A DNA stretch of 64,000 nucleotides, taken from the NCBI RefSeq assembly GCF_006782915.1, contig NZ_VCNP01000040.1, positions 124,001 to 188,000 of the forward strand. The letters are read 5' to 3'. The position numbers and the translations under genes were made by a program. Below the pieces are notes generated by a model, which saw only the letters and a program-made list of their open reading frames with translations, did not search any database and was not told the DNA's origin. Shown here piece by piece: positions 34,639 to 44,400 of this stretch (the stretch's first letter is position 1; the number at the start of each line of letters is the position of its first letter). Origin of the DNA: Streptomyces calvus (lineage in GTDB: Bacteria; Actinomycetota; Actinomycetes; Streptomycetales; Streptomycetaceae).

Positions 34639-35715
34639 TCAGACGTCCAACGGAAGCTTCCTGACCAGGAGTTTCCCGGCCATGGTGACTCCGCCGTCCA
34701 TCGCGATGGCGAGTCCGTCGGCGTAGACGTGCGGTCCGGAGACCGCCGGTCCGGTGTCGTCCTCGCCGTCCTCGGAGCCGACTTCGCCGAGCAGATACGG
34801 AATGGGGCTGTGGCCGTGAACGACCCGGGTGCCGCCGTACGTATCCAGCAGGGAACGCACGGCGTCGGCGCCGCCCTCGTCGCGGAAGGAGAACCGCTTG
34901 GTGAACTTGCGGAACAGGTCCCAGACCTCGTCGGCGTCGTTGCGGGTGAGCGTTTCGCGGACGGTGTCGTTGACCTCCTCGATGGAGCGGCCGTAGTCGA
35001 GGTAGGCGGTGGTGTCGGAGTGGAGCAGCAGGTGGCCGTCGACCTCCTCGACGGCGTCGAGACGGGCCATCCACTGCAGGTGGTGGTCCTGGAGGCGGTC
35101 CATGTCGGTCTTCTGGCCGCCGTTGAGCAGCCAGGCCGCCTGGAAGGTGGCGGTGCCGGCGCCGGAGTTGACGGGGGTGTCGCCGAACCGCTTCGCGCCG
35201 AGCAGCAGCAGTTCGTGGTTGCCCATGAGCGCCTTGCAGTAGCCACCGGCCGCGGCGGCCTCGGCGGACAGCCGCATCACGAGGTCGATGACGCCGATGC
35301 CGTCCGGGCCGCGGTCGGTGAAGTCGCCGAGGAACCACAGCCGCGCGGTGCCGGCGCACCACTGGCCCGCTGAGTCGATCAGGCCCTGCTCCTGCAGGGC
35401 GGCCACCAGTTCGTCGAGGTAGCCGTGGACGTCGCCGACCACGTACAGCGGTCCCTGGCCGTTGACGGGCTGGGGGGCGGGCGCGGACGTGGGGTCGACG
35501 GTCACCTGAACAGTGTCGCCCCGATTGATGACGGGGAGGTCCCGCTGGGTCGGGGTGTATCCCTCCGGATACGCCTCCTCGGACGGCGGGGCGACGTCAC
35601 CCGGGTGGGTGCTCTGGGCGTACGGACCGGTCTCGTGGACGTACGCGGGTACCCGGAAGTCGCGCAGCGTCGCCGTCCGCTCCACCTCGGGTCCCTGACC
35701 GGCCCCCTGAGTCAT
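34639..35715 (-). CDS. Calcineurin-like metallophosphoesterase
   Basis: The 358-residue protein has metal-binding motifs in order: GDVHGYLDEL (about 95), GDFTDRGPDG (about 130), GNHE (about 165) and HGHSPIPYL (near 310). It has a 90-residue N-terminal extension. The pattern is nearer to PrpE/ApaH and Ser/Thr phosphatases than to nucleases. ATG 35715 has GGAGGGG. Substrate unknown. A TATGAT -10-like hexamer lies upstream at 35792-35797 (reverse strand). Confidence 0.85.
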   Translation of the reverse strand: MTQGAGQGPEVERTATLRDFRVPAYVHETGPYAQSTHPGDVAPPSEEAYPEGYTPTQRDLPVINRGDTVQVTVDPTSAPAPQPVNGQGPLYVVGDVHGYLDELVAALQEQGLIDSAGQWCAGTARLWFLGDFTDRGPDGIGVIDLVMRLSAEAAAAGGYCKALMGNHELLLLGAKRFGDTPVNSGAGTATFQAAWLLNGGQKTDMDRLQDHHLQWMARLDAVEEVDGHLLLHSDTTAYLDYGRSIEEVNDTVRETLTRNDADEVWDLFRKFTKRFSFRDEGGADAVRSLLDTYGGTRVVHGHSPIPYLLGEVGSEDGEDDTGPAVSGPHVYADGLAIAMDGGVTMAGKLLVRKLPLDV

Positions 35716-36031
35716 CGACCCCTCCACCATCGCGCCGCATCTGCACCGCGTCGGACTGCCTGGTCGCAGCGGCCCGCGGTGTCGTGGGCCCATCATAGGA
35801 ATGCGGATCGCGCTGTGTGATGACCCAGGGGTGGTGAATCGGAGCAGGACTCCGGGTCGCCGCGGCTTTCGCCCCGTTTGAGCCGGTGTTCGACCGCCCG
35901 ATGCCTCCTGGTCACGCGTCCGCCGCCGACGGCCGGCCCGCCCTCCTCCGGACGGCCGGCCCGTTTTTCCCCCGCGGAAGCGGTCGGGGCGGGGCCCTCG
36001 GGTCCCCCCTCCGGAAGCGAGGGCACCGCCC

Positions 36032-36061
36032 CGGGCGGGGTCCGCGTACGGACCCCGCCCG
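36032..36061 (-). terminator. Terminator of the LacI gene
   Basis: A perfect 13-bp stem (36032-36044 with 36049-36061) with CGTA tetraloop, just past the lacI-family stop. The rest of 35716-36071 shows no gene and probably holds the metallophosphoesterase promoter. Confidence 0.85.
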
Positions 36062-36071
36062 CGACCCGGTG

Positions 36072-37184
36072 TCACGTGCCGTTCGGCGACCTCGGCGGGC
36101 TGACCGTCGTACGGGGCGGACGGCGCTGCGAGGAGGTCCGCACGATCAGCTCGGTCGGTATGACCTGCTCCACCGGGTGGTCGGAGTCGACCCCCTCGAT
36201 CGCGTCGATGAGCAGCTGGACCACCGCCGTGCCGATGCGGCGGGGCTTCAGCGAGAGCGTGGTGATGGGCGGCTCGGTGTTGGCGTAGACGGTGGACTCG
36301 CTGCAGCAGACCAGCAGCAGGTCGTCCGGGACGCGCAGGCCGTAGCGCCGGGCGGCGGCGAGCAGGTCGGTGCCGTTGGGGTCGAACAGGCCGTACACGG
36401 CGTCGGGGCGGTCCGGGCGGGCGAGCAGCCGGTCGGCGGCGACGGCGCCCGCGCACGGGTCGTGCGCCGGGTAGGCCTCGTAGACGGGTTCCTGGCCGAC
36501 GCGCTCGCACCAGCGCAGGTACGCGGTGGTCGACAGGTGGGTGTACGTGTCGGTCGTGGTGCCGGTGAGCAGGCCGATGCGGCGGGCGCCGGCGCCGGCG
36601 AGGTGGTCGAGGATGCCGAGGACGGCGGCCTCGTGGTCGTTGTCGACCCAGGCCGTGACCGGCAGCGAGCCCGCCGGGCGGCCGTCGGAGACGACGGGTA
36701 ACCCCTGGCGGACCAGTTCGCTGACGACCGGGTCCTGGTCGGAGGGGTCGATGACGACCGTGCCGTCGAGGGCGACGTTGGACCACACGTCGTGGCGGGA
36801 GGGCGCGGGCAGGATGACGAGGGCGTAGCCGCGGGCGAGCGCGGCGGAGGTGGCGGCGCGCGCCATCTCGGCGAAGTACGCGAACTCGGTGAAGGTGAAA
36901 GGTTCATCCCCGTACGTGGTCACGGTCAGGCCGATGAGCCCGGACTTCCCGGTGCGGAGCGTACGGGCGGCGGCCGAGGGGCGGTACCCCAGTCTGTCGG
37001 CCACCTCGCGGACGTGGCGCCGGGTGGCGTCCGGGAGCCTGCCCTTGCCGTTGAGGGCGTCGGAGACGGTCGTGATGGAGACTCCGGCGGCGGCGGCCAC
37101 GTCCCTGATGCCCGCCCGACCCGGCCGGCTGCCTCGTCGTGAGGTTTCCGCGCGGCTCACCTGGTGCTTCCCTGCTGCTGTCAT
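36072..37184 (-). CDS. LacI-family transcriptional regulator
   Basis: The 370-residue protein has an N-terminal HTH (IRDVAAAAGVSITTVSDALNG, hinge ARTLRTGKSGLIG) and a sugar-binding-protein-like domain (about 90-350). Start ATG 37184 has moderate support; GTG starts at the 'VSRAE' segment are alternatives. No sugar operon is adjacent, so it may act elsewhere. Upstream is a 438-bp gap shared with the divergent hisC gene. Confidence 0.88.
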   Translation of the reverse strand: MTAAGKHQVSRAETSRRGSRPGRAGIRDVAAAAGVSITTVSDALNGKGRLPDATRRHVREVADRLGYRPSAAARTLRTGKSGLIGLTVTTYGDEPFTFTEFAYFAEMARAATSAALARGYALVILPAPSRHDVWSNVALDGTVVIDPSDQDPVVSELVRQGLPVVSDGRPAGSLPVTAWVDNDHEAAVLGILDHLAGAGARRIGLLTGTTTDTYTHLSTTAYLRWCERVGQEPVYEAYPAHDPCAGAVAADRLLARPDRPDAVYGLFDPNGTDLLAAARRYGLRVPDDLLLVCCSESTVYANTEPPITTLSLKPRRIGTAVVQLLIDAIEGVDSDHPVEQVIPTELIVRTSSQRRPPRTTVSPPRSPNGT

Positions 37185-37622
37185 GGCGAGCCGATAGTAG
37201 GGCTCATGCGGTGGGGTAGGGCGGCCGCATATGCACGCATCGACAGGCACGTTTCTGCAAGATCATTAAAGGTCAACGCCCTTGGAAATAAAGGGTGTTG
37301 GCGGTTCCAATGCCAATACCTGGCGTGTCGGCGCATGCGGGCCTGGCGTGGGTGCGATGTTGCGAAGAGGTCTCAACTCACCTGCACGGGGGACGCGCGC
37401 CACGGCGCGAACCACCGGCGCGTAGATATATGTGCGGCGCGCCCCCGGGTCGCACGCCATTCGTACACCTTCGAGGGACGTTGCCCTTGTTGTGCATGTG
37501 ACCGACGAGGCAGGCCGGAGCGGCCGCCGCCCCTATACGCAGCGGCGTCGAATCCTCATAAGGTGAGCAGTATTGGATGTCGGCGGCGGTCATGGCCGCC
37601 GGTCTTCGCGAGGAGGACTGCG
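37185..37622. other. Non-coding gap between lacI and hisC
   Basis: No convincing gene. It holds a hairpin AACGCCCTT/AAGGGTGTT (37275-37283 with 37291-37299), a TTGGC-N9-GCCAA dyad (37298-37316), an AT-rich patch at about 37250-37295, and the divergent promoters. The base composition is lower in GC than flanking genes. Confidence 0.6.
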
Positions 37623-38702
37623 GTGAGCGAGACGAGCCCCAAGCTGCGCGCCGAGCTGGAGGGGATCCCCACCTACAAGCCGGGCAAGCCGGCGGCGGCC
37701 GGTGGGCAGGTGGCCTACAAGCTGTCCTCGAACGAGAACCCGTACCCGCCGCTGCCCGGCGTGATGGAGACCGTGACGGCCGCGGCCTCGTCCTTCAACC
37801 GCTACCCGGACATGGCCTGTACGGCCCTGATGGCCGAGCTGTCCGAGCGGTTCGCCGTGCCCGCCTCCCACCTGGCCACCGGCACCGGTTCGGTCGGCGT
37901 CGCCCAGCAGCTGCTGCAGGCCACCTCCGGCCCCGGCGACGAGGTGATCTACGCCTGGCGGTCCTTCGAGGCGTACCCGATCATCACGCAGATCAGCGGT
38001 GCCACGTCGGTGCAGGTGCCGCTGACGCCGGGTGACGTGCACGACCTGGACGCGATGGCCGACGCGATCACCGACCGGACCCGGCTGATTTTCGTCTGCA
38101 ACCCCAACAACCCCACCGGCACCGTCGTGCGCCGGGCCGAACTGGAGCGCTTCCTCGACCGGGTGCCGGGCGATGTCCTGGTGGTCCTGGACGAGGCCTA
38201 CCGGGAGTTCATCCGGGACGCCGAGGTGCCGGACGGCGTCGAGATCTACCGCGAGCGGCCCAACGTCTGCGTGCTGCGGACCTTCTCCAAGGCGTACGGC
38301 CTGGCGGGCCTGCGGGTCGGCTTCGCCATCGCCCACGAGCCGGTGGCCGCGGCGCTGCGCAAGACCGCGGTGCCGTTCGGGGTGAGCCAGATCGCGCAGG
38401 AAGCGGCGATCGCCTCGCTGCGCGCCGAGGACGAGCTGATCGGCCGGGTCGGCTCGCTGGTGTGCGAGCGCAACCGCGTGATGGACGGGCTGCGCGCCCA
38501 GGGCTGGACGGTGCCGGAGACCCAGGCCAACTTCGTGTGGCTGCGGCTGGGGGAGCGCACGGTGCCGTTCGCGCAGGCATGTGAGCGGGCGGGTGTGGTC
38601 ATCCGGCCGTTCCCCGGTGAGGGTGTGCGGGTCACGGTCGGGGAGGCCGAGGCGAACGACATCTTCCTGAAGGTGGCGGAGGGCTTCCGCAAGGAGCTCT
38701 GA
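37623..38702 (+). CDS. HisC-type aminotransferase (histidinol-phosphate/aromatic)
   Basis: The 359-residue fold-type I enzyme includes YKLSSNENPYPPLPG, CNPNNPTGT and the PLP lysine in TFSKAYGLAGLRVG. GTG 37623 has GAGGAGG. It is not in a his operon, and Streptomyces has another HisC in its his cluster, so it is more likely an aromatic-amino-acid (phenylalanine) aminotransferase. Note that pheA lies 20 kb away. Confidence 0.88.
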   Translation: MSETSPKLRAELEGIPTYKPGKPAAAGGQVAYKLSSNENPYPPLPGVMETVTAAASSFNRYPDMACTALMAELSERFAVPASHLATGTGSVGVAQQLLQATSGPGDEVIYAWRSFEAYPIITQISGATSVQVPLTPGDVHDLDAMADAITDRTRLIFVCNPNNPTGTVVRRAELERFLDRVPGDVLVVLDEAYREFIRDAEVPDGVEIYRERPNVCVLRTFSKAYGLAGLRVGFAIAHEPVAAALRKTAVPFGVSQIAQEAAIASLRAEDELIGRVGSLVCERNRVMDGLRAQGWTVPETQANFVWLRLGERTVPFAQACERAGVVIRPFPGEGVRVTVGEAEANDIFLKVAEGFRKEL

Positions 38703-38718
38703 CCAGCGCTTGCGTCCA

Positions 38719-38748
38719 GGCGGCCGACGGGATCACCCGTCGGCCGCC
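38719..38748 (+). terminator. Terminator after the aminotransferase gene
   Basis: A perfect 13-bp stem (38719-38731 with 38736-38748) with ATCA tetraloop. Confidence 0.85.
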
Positions 38749-38833
38749 GTCGTGTGCGGCCGCAGGTTGCGGCAAAGGGGTTGACGTCACAGGGGACCCC
38801 CCTTCCGGGTCTGAAAAGCAGTAGGTCATAATT

Positions 38834-38861
38834 GCTTGTGAATGTGAACGCGTTCACAAGC
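38834..38861. promoter_or_regulatory. Rex operator (ROP) upstream of cydA
   Basis: TGTGAACGCGTTCACA at 38843-38858 is a perfect match to the Streptomyces Rex operator. A second dyad, GCTTGTGAA/TTCACAAGC (38834-38842 with 38853-38861), overlaps it. Rex binds when NADH/NAD+ is low and releases under oxygen limitation, derepressing cydABCD, as established in S. coelicolor. Confidence 0.93.
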
Positions 38862-38941
38862 GCATCCCGTTTTCCCGAGTTGTGGGGGATGAACGGGAGC
38901 AAAACAGCCGCTGCGACCACGGCGATGTAAGGAGCGACGAC

Positions 38942-40447
38942 GTGGACCTGGCTCTGGCGCCGGAGACCCTGGCGCGATGGCAGTTCGGCATCACCACCGT
39001 CTACCACTTCCTCTTCGTTCCCCTGACGATCTCCCTCGCCGCCCTGACCGCCGGGCTGCAGACCGCCTGGGTGCGCACGGAGAAGGAGAAGTACCTCCGG
39101 GCGACCAAGTTCTGGGGCAAGCTCTTCCTGATCAACATCGCCATGGGCGTGGTCACCGGCATCGTGCAGGAGTTCCAGTTCGGTATGAACTGGTCCGACT
39201 ACTCGCGGTTCGTCGGTGACGTCTTCGGCGCGCCGCTCGCCTTCGAGGCGCTGATCGCCTTCTTCTTCGAGTCCACCTTCATCGGTCTGTGGATCTTCGG
39301 CTGGGACAAGCTCCCCAAGAAGATCCACCTGGCCTGCATCTGGATGGTCTCCATCGGCACGCTGCTCTCGGCGTACTTCATCCTGGCCGCCAACTCCTGG
39401 ATGCAGCACCCGGTCGGCTACCGGATCAACGAGGAGAAGGGCCGCGCCGAGCTCACCGACTTCTGGCTGGTGCTCACCCAGAACACCGCGCTCAACCAGG
39501 TCTTCCACAGCTTCTCGGCGGCCTTCCTGACCGGCGGCGCCTTCATGGTCGGCATCGCGGCCTTCCACCTGATGCGCAAGAAGCACATTCCGGTGATGCG
39601 CACCTCGCTGCGGCTCGGCCTGGTCACCCTGGCGGTCGGCGGCATGTTCACCGCCATCAGTGGCGACACGCTCGGCAAGGTCATGTACGAGCAGCAGCCG
39701 ATGAAGATGGCCGCCGCCGAGGCCCTGTGGGACGGCGAGAAGCCGGCGCCCTTCTCCGTCTTCGCCTACGGAGACGTCGACCAGGGCCACAACAAGGTCG
39801 CCCTGGAGATACCCGGCCTGCTGTCCTTCCTCGCCCACAGCGACTTCGAGTCGTACGTGCCCGGCATCAACGACACCAACGAGAAGCTCCGGGAGCAGTT
39901 CGGCCCCGGTGACTACAAGCCCATCGTCCCCGTCGCCTACTGGGGCTTCCGCTGGATGATCGGCTTTGGCATGGCGTCCTTCTCGCTCGGCCTGGTCGGA
40001 CTGTGGCTCACCCGCAAGAAGTTCCTGCTGCCGGCCGCCTGGCGCACCGGTGAGGACGAGGTGCCGCATTTGGTGCTGCTCAAGCAGCCGCTCGGCGCCC
40101 GGCTCACCCGGCTCTACTGGCTCCTCGCCCTGTGGACCATGGCGTTTCCGCTGATCGCCAACTCCTGGGGCTGGATCTTCACCGAGATGGGCCGGCAGCC
40201 CTGGGTGGTCTACGGCGTGATGCAGACCCGCGACGCGGTCTCCCCCGGTGTCTCCACCGCCGAGGTCGTCATCTCGATGTCCGTGTTCACCCTGCTCTAC
40301 GCCGTCCTGGCCGTCATCGAGGTCAAGCTGCTCGCCAAGTACGTCAAGGCCGGCCCGCCCGAGCTCAGCGAGTCCGACCTCAACCCGCCCACGAAGCTCG
40401 GCGGCGACGTCCGTGACGCCGACAAGCCGATGGCCTTCTCGTACTAG
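38942..40447 (+). CDS. cydA: Cytochrome bd oxidase subunit I
   Basis: The 501-residue membrane protein starts at GTG 38942 with AAGGAG. It has nine or so helices. Landmarks include the N-terminal WQFGITTVYHFLFVPLT (heme b595/d ligand region), the extracytoplasmic quinol-binding Q-loop (about 250-330), and the GRQPW signature. It is the quinol-oxidising subunit, with high O2 affinity. Short Q-loop form. Directly followed by cydB (20 bp). Confidence 0.97.
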   Translation: MDLALAPETLARWQFGITTVYHFLFVPLTISLAALTAGLQTAWVRTEKEKYLRATKFWGKLFLINIAMGVVTGIVQEFQFGMNWSDYSRFVGDVFGAPLAFEALIAFFFESTFIGLWIFGWDKLPKKIHLACIWMVSIGTLLSAYFILAANSWMQHPVGYRINEEKGRAELTDFWLVLTQNTALNQVFHSFSAAFLTGGAFMVGIAAFHLMRKKHIPVMRTSLRLGLVTLAVGGMFTAISGDTLGKVMYEQQPMKMAAAEALWDGEKPAPFSVFAYGDVDQGHNKVALEIPGLLSFLAHSDFESYVPGINDTNEKLREQFGPGDYKPIVPVAYWGFRWMIGFGMASFSLGLVGLWLTRKKFLLPAAWRTGEDEVPHLVLLKQPLGARLTRLYWLLALWTMAFPLIANSWGWIFTEMGRQPWVVYGVMQTRDAVSPGVSTAEVVISMSVFTLLYAVLAVIEVKLLAKYVKAGPPELSESDLNPPTKLGGDVRDADKPMAFSY

Positions 40448-40467
40448 GCCGAGGGAGCTGCACAGTC

Positions 40468-41472
40468 ATGGAACTGCACGACGTCTGGTTCGTTCTGATC
40501 GCCGTCCTGTGGACCGGCTACTTCTTCCTGGAGGGCTTCGACTTCGGGGTCGGCATCCTCACCCGGCTGCTCGCCCGCGACCGCGCCGAGAAGCGGGTGC
40601 TGATCAACACCATCGGCCCCGTCTGGGACGGCAACGAGGTGTGGCTGCTCACGGCGGGCGGCGCGACCTTCGCCGCCTTCCCCGAGTGGTACGCCACGCT
40701 CTTCTCCGGCTTCTACCTGCCACTGCTGCTCATCCTGGTGTGCCTGATCATCCGTGGTGTCGCCTTCGAGTACCGGGCGAAGCGGCCGGAGGAGAACTGG
40801 CAGCGCAACTGGGAGACGGCGATCTTCTGGACCTCGCTCCTGCCGGCGTTCCTGTGGGGTGTGGCCTTCGGCAACATCGTCCGCGGGGTGAAGATCGACG
40901 CCGACTTCGAGTACGTGGGCGGCGTCGCGGACCTGTTCAACCCCTACGCCCTGCTCGGCGGCCTGGTCACCCTGACGCTGTTCACCTTCCACGGCACCGT
41001 CTTCACGGCGCTCAAGACGGTCGGTGAGATCCGGGAGCGGGCGCGCGGGCTGGCCCTGCGCGTGGGACTCGTCACCGCCGTTCTGGCGTCGGCCTTCCTG
41101 CTGTGGACGCAGGCCGACCGCGGTGACGGCACCAGCCTGGTCGCGCTGGTCGTGGCGGTCGCCGCGCTGGTCGCCGCCCTCGGGGCGAACCAGGCAGGAC
41201 GTGAGGGCTGGTCGTTCGCCCTGTCCGGGGTCACCATCGTGGCCGCCGTGGCGATGCTCTTCCTGACGCTGTTCCCGAACGTCATGCCGTCGACGCTCGA
41301 CCCGGCCTGGAGCCTGACCGTCACCAACGCCTCCTCCAGCCCCTACACCCTGAAGATCATGACCTGGCTCGCGGTGATCGCCACGCCGGTCGTGCTGCTC
41401 TACCAGGGCTGGACGTACTGGGTCTTCCGCAAGCGGATCGGCACCCAGCACATCGCCGATCCCGTGCACTGA
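40468..41472 (+). CDS. cydB: Cytochrome bd oxidase subunit II
   Basis: The 334-residue protein has eight to nine membrane helices and the opening MELHDVWFVLIAVLWTGYFF followed by LEGFDFGVGIL, the conserved CydB start. It pairs with CydA. It ends 4 bp before the first possible cydCD start; parS lies at the junction. Confidence 0.96.
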   Translation: MELHDVWFVLIAVLWTGYFFLEGFDFGVGILTRLLARDRAEKRVLINTIGPVWDGNEVWLLTAGGATFAAFPEWYATLFSGFYLPLLLILVCLIIRGVAFEYRAKRPEENWQRNWETAIFWTSLLPAFLWGVAFGNIVRGVKIDADFEYVGGVADLFNPYALLGGLVTLTLFTFHGTVFTALKTVGEIRERARGLALRVGLVTAVLASAFLLWTQADRGDGTSLVALVVAVAALVAALGANQAGREGWSFALSGVTIVAAVAMLFLTLFPNVMPSTLDPAWSLTVTNASSSPYTLKIMTWLAVIATPVVLLYQGWTYWVFRKRIGTQHIADPVH

Positions 41473-41478
41473 GGGTGT

Positions 41479-41492
41479 GTTTCACGTGAAAC
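41479..41492. other. parS: parS site (exact) at the cydB-cydCD junction
   Basis: GTTTCACGTGAAAC spans the start region of cydCD and, depending on which GTG starts translation, encodes the first residues (FHVK). Confidence 0.9.
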
Positions 41493-44400
41493 CGATCGAC
41501 CCGCGTCTGCTCCGGTACGCCCGAGCCACCCGGGGCTTCCTGGTGGCGGTTGTCGCCCTGGGGGCCATCGGCGCGGGACTGGTCATCGCGCAGGCCATGC
41601 TCATCGCCGAGGTGGTGGTGGGCGCCTTCCAGGACGGCCTGTCCGCCGGTGAACTCGGCACTCCCCTGCTGCTCCTCGCCGTCGTCGCGGCCGGCCGCGG
41701 GCTGGTCGGCTGGCTGACCGAGCTGGCAGCGCACCGGGCCGGCGCTGCGGCCAAGTCGGAGCTGCGCGGGCGGCTGCTGGAGCGGGCGACGGTCCTCGGC
41801 CCGCAATGGCTGGACGGACAGCGCACCGGATCACTGGTCGCCCTGGCGACCCGCGGTATCGACGCGCTCGACGGCTACTTCTCGCGCTATCTCCCCCAGC
41901 TGGGGCTCGCCGTGGTCGTGCCGGTGGCGGTGCTGGCGCGGATCGTCACCGAGGAGTGGGTCTCGGCGGCGATCATCGTCGGCACCCTGCCGCTCATCCC
42001 GGTCTTCATGGTGCTGATCGGCTGGGCCACCCTGTCCCGGATGGACCGCCAGTGGCTGCTGCTGTCCCGGCTGTCCGGACACTTCCTGGACGTCGTCGCC
42101 GGGCTGCCGACGCTGAAGGTCTTCGGGCGGGCCAAGGCGCAGGCTGAGTCGATCCGGCGGATCACCGCCGATTACCGCCGGGCCACCCTGCGCACGCTGC
42201 GGATCGCCTTCATCTCCTCCTTCGCCCTGGAACTGCTGGCCACGCTGTCGGTGGCGCTGGTCGCCGTGACGATCGGCATGCGACTGGTCCACGGCGACCT
42301 GGACCTGTACATCGGCCTGGTCATCCTGATCCTGGCGCCCGAGGCGTATCTGCCGCTGCGGCAGGTCGGGGCGCAGTACCACGCGGCGGCCGAGGGCCTG
42401 GCGGCGGCCGAGGAGATCTTCTCGGTGCTGGAGACGCCCGTACCGGCGCGGGGCACCGGCGCGGTGCCGTCGGGAGCCCTGTCCTTCGAGGCGGTGACCG
42501 TCCGCCACCCCGGGCGGTCCACGGACGCCGTCTCGGACGTGTCCTTCACCGTCGCGCCCGGCGAGACCGTCGCGCTCGTCGGGCCCAGCGGGGCGGGCAA
42601 GTCGACCCTGCTCGACGTGCTGCTCGGGTTCGTCCGGCCCACCGGAGGGCGGGTGTGCGTCGGGGGAGCCGATCTCGCCGGTCTCGACCTCGCCGCGTGG
42701 CACCGCCGCGTCGCCTGGGTGCCGCAGCGTCCGCATCTGTACGCCACGACGATCGCGGAGAACGTACGGCTGGCCCGGCCCGACGCGGACGACGACGCCG
42801 TACGGCGTGCCCTGCGGGACGCCGGGGCGCTGGAGTTCGTGGACGCGCTCCCCGAAGGCGTCGGCACCGTGCTCGGTGAGGACGGAGCGGGACTGTCGGC
42901 CGGGCAGCGGCAGCGGCTCGCGCTGGCCCGGGCGTTCCTCGCGGACCGGCCCGTCCTGCTGCTCGACGAGCCGACGGCCGCGCTGGACGGTGCCACCGAG
43001 GCCGAGATCGTGTCGGCGGTGCGACGGCTTGCCGCCGGCCGGACCGTGCTGCTCGTGGTGCACCGGCCGGCGCTGCTGGCCGTCGCGGACCGCGTGGTCC
43101 GGCTCGCGGAACCGGCCGCCACGGCCCACGGCGAGTCCGCGCGCAGGGAGGCCGCCGCCGAACCGCTCACCGAACCCGGCCCGCCGCCGGCCGCCGGGCC
43201 CACCGGGTCCGACGCCGACACGGTCCCCGGCGGTGTGCTCGCCCGGGTCCGCGCCCTGTCCGCCGCCCGGCGCGGCCGGCTCACCCTGGCGCTGCTGCTC
43301 GGCACCCTCGCGCTGGGCAGCGCCGTCGGGCTCATGGCGACCTCGGGATGGCTCATCTCCCGGGCCTCGCAGCAGCCGCCCGTGCTGTATCTGATGGTGG
43401 CCGTGACGGCGACCCGCGCCTTCGGCATCGGGCGGGCCGTGTTCCGCTACGCTGAGCGGCTCGTGTCGCACGACGCGGTCCTGCGCATGCTGGCGGACAC
43501 CCGGGTCGCGGTCTACCGGCGGCTGGAGCGGCTGGCGCCCGCCGGGCTGCGCGGCGCGCGCCGGGGCGATCTGCTCTCCCGGCTGGTCTCCGACGTGGAC
43601 GCACTCCAGGACTACTGGCTGCGCTGGCTGCTGCCGGCCGGTGCGGCCGTCGTGGTCTCCGCCCTGTCCGTGGGCTTCACCGCCTGGCTGCTGCCGGAGG
43701 CCGGGGCCGTGCTCGCGGCCGGGCTGCTGGCGGCGGGCGCCGGTGTGCCCCTGCTGACCGGCGCCGTGGCCCGGCGCGCGGAACGCCGGCTGGCACCGGC
43801 CCGGGGCGTCCTCGCCACCCGGGCGACCGATCTGCTCACCGGCACCGCCGAACTGACCGTCGCCGGTGCCCTGCCCGCCCGCGCCGCCGAGGCGCGGCGG
43901 GCCGACGGCACCCTCACCCGGATCGCCTCGCGCGCGGCCACCGCCACGGCGCTCGGCGACGGGCTCACCGCGCTGCTCTGCGGCCTGACCGTCGCGGCCG
44001 CCGCGCTCGTCGGCGTCCAGGCGGTGGCCGACGGCCGGCTGGACGGTGTGGCGCTGGCGGTGGTGATCCTCACGCCGCTGGCCGCGTTCGAGGCCGTCCT
44101 CGGGATGCCGCTTGCCGTGCAGTACCGGCAGCGGGTGCGCCGCAGCGCCGAGCGCGTGTACGAGGTGCTGGACGCCCCTGTGCCCGTACGGGAGCCGCAG
44201 TCGCCGCGGCCGGCGCCCGTGTCGCCGTTCCCGCTCGCCGTCCGGGGGCTGGCCGCCCGGTACGCCGGGCAGGACCGGGACGCGCTGGCCGGGCTGGACC
44301 TGACACTGGAGAAGGGGCGCCGGATCGCGGTGGTCGGACCGTCCGGCTCCGGCAAGACGACCCTCGCTCAGGTGCTGCTGCGCTTCCTGGACCCCGGCGC

